From: Linyphia triangularis
Lineage: Eukaryota > Arthropoda > Arachnida > Araneae > Linyphiidae
Assembly (NCBI GenBank): GCA_963978545.1
Contig: OZ021732.1
Location: 58,318,714-58,382,713 of the forward strand
Reading direction: 5' to 3'
Length of the DNA: 64,000 bases
Shown: piece after piece, positions 55,861 through 64,000 of the stretch
How positions within the stretch are numbered: the stretch's first letter is position 1
How the letters are laid out: the number at the start of each line of letters is the position of its first letter
The notes under the pieces: model-generated
The model's database searches: none
Seen by the model: only the letters and a program-made list of their open reading frames with translations
What the model was told of the DNA's origin: nothing
Position numbers and translations under genes: made by a program

Positions 55861-57125
55861 TTCAAACTCGATTTTTTATTAATTGAAAAATTGAAAGCAT
55901 AATGATAAAAAATAATTGCACTGTTTAGCTATATTCATTAAATAACACTAGAAAATGTAAAAAATATTCATTTTCCTCACTAGTGCAAGTTCCTCATTAC
56001 ATGCATGTCATCATTTTTTAAAGATGATGTATATATATGCGTGCATTATCACTTACGTACTAAATATCAGTCTAGAAGTCCCAAAGTAGAAGTTATTTCA
56101 GAATCGATTGGAATCTGGAGCGAGTTCATTCAATATGGAAACGAGCCAAATTACATCTAAAGGTGGACGTTCCAACCACAAATGGCGGAAGCAGTTTAAC
56201 GACTGTTAGGCCTTAAAGTACAACTTAGTGGTGGGTCATATACAACTTACGAAACAAGAAAATAGAGAAACGGAAATTATTTATTGCCATTGCCGTGTTA
56301 ATGGCTTTCTATTTTTTCAAATCGTGGGAAACCTATTAAATAAGAGAAAATTTAGGATAAATTGAGAGTTAAATAGCCAGACATGGCAAAGTATATACCA
56401 CTAGTTTTATTATAGGTGAGAAGAAACTATATATGAGATCAAAAATATTTATTTAAAGTGTAATTTTAATTAGAATATATGCTATAAATTTTAGTTACAC
56501 GCAAATACTTTTTTTAAAACATTGAATTTTTTTGAAATAATTATATCAGTTTTATTATTTATACAGTAATTAAATTGCCATAGTTATGTTATTTAAAACA
56601 GTTTTTCAATAAATCAAGAATTTTTTTTTTTTTACTTGAAGTTATCACCTTTTATTAAATAGCTGTTCATATTGCAAAATGTAGAAACACAGAAATATGA
56701 GCGAATGCTTTAGTATTATTTTAAATCTTCTATCCCAGTTCATTTAGAAACTACTTTGTACAAGAGCTTGAAATTTAGTCAGTAGGTATGAAAATGATAA
56801 CTTAATGAAATAACATTTTTTTAAATTTTTTTTTCTAAATTGCCTTTATTATAAATGAAAATTAAAAAAAAAGCAAAATACTATTACAGGTGGAGCCACT
56901 GTATAGGCATATCGAATATAAAGAAGATGTATATTTGTCACTATTTTCAAGTTTAATTTATGTAATTTTATTAAGTGACCATTTTCTTACCTACTCACCA
57001 AATTTCAAGGTTTTATACACAGTAGTTTTTAAATGAACTTGGCGTGTTTGTAAAGTGGTAAGTATAGGAACTAATATTTACTACGAATTCCTCTTAAACG
57101 TCGTTAGCATTTTAACAACTTTTTT
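55861..57125. other. Non-coding stretch
   Basis: AT-rich, with a modestly less AT-rich patch at 56040-56240. No feature recognised. Confidence 0.45.
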
Positions 57126-57735
57126 TACTTTCAGTTACCCATATATTGACAAACGCATTGAATTCAAAAAAGTGGCTTAGAAAAAATGTCTGTATTTTTG
57201 CATACTGCAAAGTGGTAGCGGCCATAACGTTTCACCAAAATTGGGCGCCCTCATAAGGTAGCTGCCATCGAAAAAATCATGTTTTTCAGCAATTGCTAAA
57301 AAATGGCTTCAACGATTTTGATCAAAATCGCCGTAATCAATGCCACTTAAGGTGTTATAAACATTCACACCTACGAAATTCCCATAGAAATGCGACAAAG
57401 TAACACAAAGTTGAAAAACTAATGTCTTTAACCCAGACTCACATTCTCTTGAGCATCACCCATTAAAGACAGTTTCTCTTCTGTTTCATTTACAAGAAAG
57501 GATAATGTAAGAGTTATCTAAAGGTGTATCGCTAAATTTTCTATTTTGGAGGTTTTTTGTTTTTTTGCAAAGTAGGATGTATTGCCAATCATATCGTCAA
57601 AATAACCATTTTTTTTATAAATGAATGCAAATATGAAAAAGAAAAATATTATCAATTCCCACCAAATTTAAATGCAGTAGCATGTATTATTCTATAATTG
57701 ACAGTTGTGCTATGTTCTACAACACTAGTTTAAAA
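57126..57735 (+). repeat. Dispersed repeat family, copy C
   Basis: Begins with TACTTTCAGTTACCC, a version of the copy A terminus. It continues with AAAAAAGTGGCTTAGAAAAA, AAAATCATGTTTTTCAGCAA with TTGCTAAAAAATGGCTTC near 57275-57310, GATTTTGATCAAAATCG (a near-palindrome), TGCCACTTAAGGTG, AAGAAAGGATAATGTAAGAG near 57493, and ends in CAACACTAGTTT near 57720-57731. It lacks the segment with TCTCCACGTTTCGG that A and B share, so it carries a deletion. No coding frame is conserved. Confidence 0.75.
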
Positions 57736-59080
57736 TGTATAATAATATATTGGTTATTAGAAGCATAAAATTGGTTATTAGATTGCTTATTTGTTATTAA
57801 ATTGCATGTTGATTATCAGATAAAACATTAAACAAAAATTGAAAACAAAGTTTCTATTTAATATTTTTATGACCAAATATTAAAAGAAAAATTATGGAAT
57901 TTACGTAAAATAAATCACAGCAAATAATATGCTTACAGTAAATAATTCAATTACGAATGAATGCATTAGGCTAAAAATAATATAATTGTATAAAATTTGC
58001 ATTAGAACCTTAATGATTTTAGATTAAAGTCTTCAGTTTTTTTATATTTCATAATTTGAAATGTTTTTAAATAAGTTTAGAGTTAATAATACTATTTTAA
58101 TAAAAACAACAACCTTATAAAAATTGAAAAATTGAATTATATTGGAAATTTTAAGGGAAACTGGTTATTGCTAATTTTTTTATTTTTTTTAAATGTTTTT
58201 ATTTAAACAATTTACAATCTGTTAAAAGGATTTTAAAAGGAAGGCTTTTATTTGATTAAGTCTAGAATTATTTTATACCGTCCACCGTTAATAGAAGTAT
58301 TAAAAATGACTAATATTGGATAAAAAGTGGTTACTGAAACTAATTCTTACGTATGAGAAACATTTTTACTTATATCCATTTTTATAACTCAATATTTCGT
58401 AATTTACCAGCACTGGTTTTACAAATTAACAAAATTAATTAAATGAAAGAAATAAAAGGTAGTTTGAAAAGCATTTTAAAGGCAAGAGGGACTGGAATCT
58501 GGTAAAAAAAAATCTCAAATTTATACAAATATCCTTTTAAAAACTCAGCTTTTAGAACTTTGGAGAAAATTAGCTAAATTAGAATCTTAAACTTAACGAA
58601 AGGGAATATATTTAAAATTCTCTCAAAGTTTTTAAATAAGTTTTAAGTAAAAAAAACAAAACACTATATGAAGTTGCTGATTAAGGTATAGTTAAGAAAA
58701 CTTATAATGTTAAAAGTTTTACATTTTAATAACAAAAACATATTTATGATCTATTGAAAATCTATTTTAATTTGAAATACTTGGAACTATACATAAAATA
58801 CCACATTATATTTTTATTTTTTATTTAATTTAATTTATTCACTTTTATTCATTACATTTTCAATTACTCTTTCTTTTGAAATATATATGTTTTATCTATG
58901 TAAATATAAGAATAATAGTGTAATAAAAACATGTATTTTGTGCTTGCTTCTTTTAATCGTGTTATTTCATCCATCACAGCAAATTTGAATCCTTTACTTT
59001 CTGAGGAAACAAAATTTAAATATATATGCTGTATAAGACTAAATTTATGGTTGCATGAAAACATTATCTTAATTGTCCAG
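57736..59080. other. Non-coding stretch
   Basis: Very AT-rich. TTGGTTATTAGA-like units recur near 57750-57820 as a short imperfect repeat. No gene seen. Confidence 0.45.
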
Positions 59081-59532
59081 CTGTTCCTTACCTGCACCAA
59101 GCCTTATCACACACAAACGAGATCCGAAATCACCATTTTTACTGTCATAAACCATGCATCTCCAATATCAGTGCTTTCATTCCTCACCATGGGCAAGACA
59201 TGCAGCTTCCACATTTTATTTGTTCTTCAGGAAGTGATGGCCGACCCCGCATTCAGACCAATCACATTCATTACGTAGATAAAGGAAGGCTTGCAGCAAC
59301 GAATCGGAGGGTAGCAAACGATGCCTTATCTGCCTTGACACCCCCTCTTTTGCTTTCTTCAGGAAGCTTGGAAGAAGATGGTATTGGGAGGCTCTTATCG
59401 AGATGGCAGATGGAATTGGAAGATGTCATGCTAGGCACGGTTCGAGATGGATAAAAGAGGTTGGGGTGGGGCATTATCGTTTGCGATGCGGATGAGGTTG
59501 GATCAGTAAAAGGAAGATAGCATAAAATGAGG
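59081..59532. other. Low-AT island, possible unrecognised exon
   Basis: This is the clearest base-composition island of the window. On the plus strand, TTTATTTGTTCTTCAG at about 59216-59231 looks like a splice acceptor, and ATGAGG|GTAAGT near 59527-59538 looks like a donor. A plus-strand frame runs open to a stop at about 59454; a minus-strand frame at 59271-59474 also exists. Neither protein shows a domain I recognise, and the stop falls before the donor. It could be an exon of a non-coding RNA, an untranslated exon or a conserved regulatory block. Confidence 0.3.
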
Positions 59533-60471
59533 GTAAGTGGACATGACTTGTCTGGGGTTTATGCTAAGACGATAATTTCCTTATTATTTATATTTGACCC
59601 AAATAAATTCTTGCATTATGAAAACATATGTTGTAGTGTTTATTTGTGTAGCTTCATTTTACTTAAAGTAAAGAATATTCATGTTCTTATTGTATGTCAA
59701 TTACCCCTTTGACACTCACAGTGATTAACTTGATGCCAAAATAAGGCATTATCAAATATTCAAGGAGATAATTTCTGACACTTTTCAATGTGCAATTTAT
59801 GAATGATTTCTTTTAAATAAAAATTAACTGTTTTTAATTTAAGTAGCCATTGATATTTAATTTTTAAGTTGAACCCTCTGCTGATATTTTCTCTTGTTTG
59901 TAATCGATGTGATGTAAATGGTTTTTAGTTTATACATTACACAAATAGACTGAACGGTTTTAAAAAGTCTCTTCATATATAACGTCACTAGTTCCAAATA
60001 ACACAAAAAATGAGATAAATGCGTGAGAGATAAGTCAAATGAGAGAGCTTTTCAAGACGCATTCCCGTAACAAAATTAAACTAAAAGTTATAACTAGAAT
60101 TAATGGAAATGACGACCGTAGTTCGTTAAACCTAATAAGAATTACAGACCTAGAAATTACAGACGTGTGTTACATCTGTTTTAAAGTCTCGATAAAAAAT
60201 ATTAATAGGATTACATAAAATTCATCAATCGAAACCGATTTTGATATGAAGCAGAATCGATTTTCTCTATGGGAATTTCATATATTAGTATTCGAAGAGG
60301 CATTGATTTTCAAGCTATCTATTCAATTTCAAGTTATCTCACAAAATTTGTCGCTAAGCTCGAAAATTTACGAAATTTTTTATCACAATTGGTAGTTTTT
60401 TTCATAAAATGGTAAAAACCTTAACAGTGTAGGGGAAGGGGTCTATTTAGTTTTTGACCGTCGACAAACTG
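59533..60471. other. Non-coding stretch
   Basis: AT-rich; an AATAAA-type signal (CAAATAAATTC) lies near 59599 but no transcript end can be shown. Confidence 0.4.
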
Positions 60472-61500
60472 TACATTAGGGTGGTCCAAAAACGATCGAT
60501 TTTATTTTTTAAAGATTTTTAATGGTGCTACCCTCTTAATTAGTCCCTTTCATATATAAAATAAATATTGTAAAGTTTGACACCATAATTTTAATATTTA
60601 GGAGTAGTTCAACACCCCAAAAGTTTTGTGTTTGGGTATTTTACACAACAGATAGTAACAAAATTCAGAAAAATATTAAATTTTGTTTTGGGGAAATTTC
60701 AAGCAGTTTGTGTGAGGAAAAAATAATTAAAAAACAATATAATAATAATAATAATACAACATTGATGTTAATATAGCAGTGGATGTGCCAGGGGGTGCTA
60801 AAGTATGTTTTTTGCAGGATAAGTTTGCAATGTTTTTCCACCATGTGTAGCAAGAATTGTATTTGTTCTCATTGTGTACTATGTACCCATTAAACTCCTT
60901 AATGAATGCTGCACATCTTTCTGCCTTACCATTGAATTCAATTGATTTATATAATTTTTGATGTTTTACCATTTCCCTCCTGAGTCTCGCAGTTTGTTAG
61001 AGAATCTTGTAACCTTAACATTTTTGAAGTCTTGCGAACATAAACTTTCCTTCTATATAATGCTCATTTTGCCTTAATACGTTTCATGAGGTTTTTACTG
61101 ATCCATTTGAAAAAGTTACAATTAAAGATATACTTCATAAAATATGTGTTTATATGAAACTTGCATTTCAATTTCCTTTTAATTGTAACAACAGCTTCAA
61201 TCTCATTTGTGTTAACTTGCACCTTTGAAAACCACCTCCCTATGAGACAATGGTGTGAACTTCATCTGCGTTGAGCTACCTCTTAATATCAATGAAGTGT
61301 TTTAAAATTTGATCTGATTTGTTTTTTATAACATTGGAACAAAATAACAGGGTAGGATTCAAAAAATTTGTACCTTCAATATTTTGACCAACTGTACATC
61401 CTTGATATTTGAAGACCTGATTAACAGTGACAGTCACAATTTTTAAATATACAAAAATACTTTATAATTAAACTGTAACTACTTTCAATTCGAAGATGCA
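60472..61500 (-). other. Unrecognised, possibly transposon-derived segment
   Basis: Starts with TTAGGGTGGTCCAAAAACG, a motif with the look of a transposon end, and is less AT-rich than its flanks. A minus-strand frame at 60727-60972 (MVKHQKLYKSIEFNGKAERC onward) has balanced composition over about 65 residues and reads back through QTARLRRE before a stop at about 61000. It then runs into an ATT-type trinucleotide repeat, seen as Tyr codons. I do not recognise the protein. No matching inverted end was found. Confidence 0.3.
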
Positions 61501-62350
61501 TTGCTAGTTTATTTTATCATCTGCCTTAAGCCCAAGGGTAGGGGAGAGTTTCCCAAAACGGGATAGGCGGGCAAAACGGGATATTGAGCCTCGGATCTTG
61601 ACTGGTAGTGCTTTTTCGCGGGAGAAAGGCTGAACTGGTTCCCGACCGCCATGACAGCATTATCAGTTGATCTCTCAACTCTAGCCACTTGTTTCGCAAA
61701 GAAATATTTTTTCAAAGTTTTCAAGTGAGATTTTTACTTACTTTGTACTTTTTTCGACTGCAGAATAACAATCCTTGTGCTTCTCCGTCCTTCGGAACAA
61801 TTCCGGTAAGTACTGTGCTTTGTTCATAGCTCATTTAACAACAATTTCATGTATTTAAATATTGCTGGTGAGTGACGGTTCAGTGGTCAGCCATTTATGT
61901 TGTCAAAAGCATCACGGTCGGACAAAACGGGACACTTTTGGGGTGCCCAAAACGCGATACAATTTTGATGTGTCCCGTTTTACCCGACCATTTCCATTAA
62001 TGTTTTGGCAATGTGTTTAAGTTATTTAAATTGAAATAAGTAATGAATTAAAATATGTATAATCAATTACAACAATTTATTTTAATTTTAAATAATTATA
62101 TTTTCGAAATAAAATAATTTACTTTACTTTTGAGGTACAAATAATTGGCCTGATTTATGTACAAAATTTAGTTATAGGTTAAAACTGTAAGTCAGAAAAA
62201 TATTTTGACCAAAAATTTAAGTTTTAAATTAAAAAAAGTTGAGTTTTTTTTTAAATCTTTTTTATGGGGGCGGCGTATACAAAGATAAACCAGAAAACCA
62301 CACGTTGTGCGCACTATAATATTATAAAAACGTAAGCTAATCACAACTAA

Positions 62351-62604
62351 ACAGCAATTATAACCGGAAGTCCATATAAACTTGAGTTGGAAGAAGAAGA
62401 ACGCGAAAAAAAAAGAACGAGAAAGAACTCAAAAGCTGAAAAAAAGGGCTGCCAAAACCAGTCTCTTGAATGTTCCGAAGAGAAAACAAACGAGGCGTTA
62501 AAGAAAACCAAGTGGAAATGCAAAACAGGCAAATAAAGTTAAAAAATGTTATTATTGAATTTTGAAATTTTTTTCACAAATCGAAGAAAATGGACCTAAC
62601 ATAA

Positions 62605-62636
<32 letters not shown>

Positions 62637-62842
62637 CATCAGTTAGCCAAGGTTGGACGTCGTCGTCTTCAGAAGATGAAGCTGAAAAAGATGAAGCATG
62701 TATTTTCTGCAACGCTCTGTATCTTGAATCGAAATCTGGAGAAGGCTGGATACAATGCTCGAGCTGCCAGGGATGGGCCCACGAAGCCTGTTCCAGAGCA
62801 GAAGAAGACGACACATTTTTATGCGATTTCTGTGTTATGTAA
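62351..62842 (+). pseudogene. C-terminal remnant of a pogo/Tigger-like transposase with PHD-like finger
   Basis: Two segments lie in the same frame. The first, 62351-62536, reads ITGSPYKLELEEEEREKKRT and a further Lys/Arg-rich tail before TAA at 62534-62536. SPYKxELEE followed by a basic stretch is typical of the linker after the DDE domain in arthropod Tigger-type transposases. The second, about 62660-62842, opens with an acidic SSSSEDEAEKDEA run and a Cys4-His-Cys3 finger: CIFC, WIQCSSC, WAHEAC and LCDFC, ending at TAA 62840-62842. Such a C-terminal PHD-like finger is known in this transposase group. A stop plus a 24-base A run (62613-62636) separate the segments, and the helix-turn-helix and DDE core are missing. 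The gene cannot be functional. Confidence 0.85.
62613..62636. repeat. Poly(A) run, 24 bases
   Basis: Lies in the broken transposase remnant, between the basic linker and the PHD-like finger; probably an expansion of Lys codons. Confidence 0.95.
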
Positions 62843-63178
62843 TTTTTCAAATTTACAATTAAAAAGTTTCTTCCTATAAAAACGTAGCCTATTTTTGTTC
62901 TAACAACTAAATCAAAAGTAAAATCAGCAAAAACCTAATAACATAACAATCCCTATCCCTTTTTACCCACCCTTGGTAGGGTAAAACGGGATCGTGTAAG
63001 ACTTTGTGAAACCAGTATTTTCACATAAATATTATTGAACAAATGTGACAAAGGTCTTATTTTAAGTAGTTGAAAAGGTATACTTTTAAATGACGTCTAG
63101 CTTTGGAATGTACCTTGTACACAACAAGAAATAAAGCGAAGAATAGATAAGCTATCCCGTTTTGGGTACTTTCCCCTA

Positions 63179-63761
63179 TTGTTCTCAATTGGTCAAAAGT
63201 GTGGTCCGGTGTCTGTTTGTTTGGGTAATGTTTGGGCATGCGCAGGAAATGCATGGTGTGGCATGCGCCTGATCCGACTGCTTGTAATAAAATATATGTA
63301 TACTGATGTTGCTTAGTTGTATTGATGTATCGATGCTTTATAAAACTTAAATAATAATAAAAAATGTAATGGGTTTGGACTTAAGACTCAGGTTGAACTG
63401 TATATCAGCCCTAAGCCGATTATTTTTAAGGATTTTTGTTTAATCTCTGATTATAACAGAGCAGCGAACAATATATTGAGTCTTCTATTTATGCTCTTCG
63501 ATTTCATAACATTACTTGGTGATAAATATGCGTAGAATAAAAGGCAATAATAATATTTTATATTGAGACCACCTCTGGCATCCTCTTGTTTGCTTTTTAT
63601 GAAAGGTGTTTTTATGGCCTATTTAAAGTACTTTTAAATAGGAAAATTATGGTGTAGCTAAGTATAATGTTTGCTTAATTCAATTCTTGCCAGAATTTCC
63701 AGACTATAAAACTATATTCGTCCAAATATTATTTAAATTTCTATTAACATGGTGCATTATA
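63179..63761. other. Non-coding stretch
   Basis: Between the pogo-like element and the terminal MITE. The first 100 bases are less AT-rich (GGGCATGCGCAGG near 63235); otherwise nothing recognised. Confidence 0.4.
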
Positions 63762-63763
63762 TA

Positions 63764-63971
63764 CAGGGTGTCTCCAAATTAGTTGGGTAATGGAGTTCAA
63801 ATAGATCTGTATAACTCTTAATAACAAGGCATAATAAACAGTTTTTTTTATATAGAATGACATAGGGATCATAAATTAATTGGGGAAAAATAATAGTTTA
63901 CAAAGCCTAGCTATTAAGAGCTATTCAGATAAATTTGAACCCTATTTTTCGACTAATTTGTGGACACCCTG
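63764..63971. mobile_element. Small MITE of about 208 bases, mariner-type ends
   Basis: CAGGGTGTCTCCAAATTAG at 63764-63782 is mirrored by CTAATTTGTGGACACCCTG at 63953-63971 with two mismatches. TATA lies directly outside both ends (63760-63763 and 63972-63975), consistent with a TA target duplication. There is no coding capacity, so it would depend on a transposase supplied elsewhere. Confidence 0.88.
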
Positions 63972-64000
63972 TATATCACTGCTTAAACACATTTTGTTTA

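Larger units (their letters stand above)
61541..63176 (+). mobile_element. pogo/Tigger-like DNA transposon with internal deletion
   Basis: An element of 1,636 bases with inverted ends: GGGGAGAGTTTCCCAAAACG at 61541-61560 against the complement of the right end at 63153-63176, which reads GGGGAAAGTACCCAAAACGG inward. Target TA dinucleotides flank it at 61539-61540 and 63177-63178. AAAACGGGA-type motifs recur inside near both ends. The interior keeps only the C-terminal part of a DDE transposase. The catalytic core was not found, so the element is non-autonomous. TA target, transposase type and ends place it in the Tc1/mariner-pogo superfamily; the exact family is unknown. Confidence 0.88.

Noticed and set aside
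61509..61724. 71-residue minus-strand frame
   Set aside because: It crosses the left end of the pogo-like element, so it cannot be an ancestral gene of either sequence.
62562..62879. Plus-strand frame and a minus-strand frame (62596-62850) over the PHD-like region
   Set aside because: Both are shadows; the frame carrying the Cys4-His-Cys3 pattern is a different one, ending at 62842.
63057..63254. 65-residue minus-strand frame at the right end of the pogo-like element
   Set aside because: It crosses the element boundary and has no recognisable domain.

Overview
The window reads as AT-rich, intron-dominated nuclear DNA of an animal, most probably an arthropod. The only host coding exon I can support encodes the core of a Dpr-family immunoglobulin domain, on the minus strand at 4959-5169, with a good acceptor and a good donor. 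Dpr neuronal surface proteins are typical of arthropods and sit in genes with very long introns. The rest contains only short open frames, dense microsatellites and many 20-38-base A or T runs. A chelicerate such as a spider is my guess from the general look of the sequence and repeats; it is inference, not demonstrated. No bacterial-type operons, CRISPR array, rRNA gene or convincing complete tRNA gene were seen.

Layout. 1-2.1 kb: featureless AT-rich DNA. 2.1-2.9 kb: copy A (inverted) of a dispersed repeat with a CA microsatellite, ending in a palindrome. 4.96-5.17 kb: the dpr exon. 5.8-6.0 kb: a possible tRNA-derived SINE. 9.0-9.17 kb: a long AAAT microsatellite. 10.47-11.86 kb: a decayed Tc1/mariner transposon (DD34E) with terminal inverted repeats. 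21.8-22.7 kb: two fold-back elements close together, one with arms of about 215 bases. 25.2-26.0 kb: repeat copy B. 27.06-28.76 kb: two related sequences facing each other. 42.2-42.5 kb: a weak retroelement-like fragment. 45.48-45.86 kb: a third fold-back element. 57.1-57.7 kb: repeat copy C. 59.1-59.5 kb: the clearest low-AT island, possibly an exon. 60.5-61.5 kb: an unrecognised, TE-like segment. 61.54-63.18 kb: a deleted pogo/Tigger-like transposon keeping the C-terminal PHD-like finger of its transposase. 63.76-63.97 kb: a small TA-flanked MITE.

The window therefore looks like one exon and the introns or flank of a dpr-family gene, filled with decayed DNA transposons and non-autonomous inverted-repeat elements. 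Several lower-AT islands without coding frames (about 9.6, 13.8, 18.7, 24.6, 33.2, 38.2, 40, 49.8, 54 kb) are candidates for intronic regulatory elements, but that cannot be proved from one sequence. The previously undescribed material is most likely among the fold-back elements and the three-copy dispersed repeat family.
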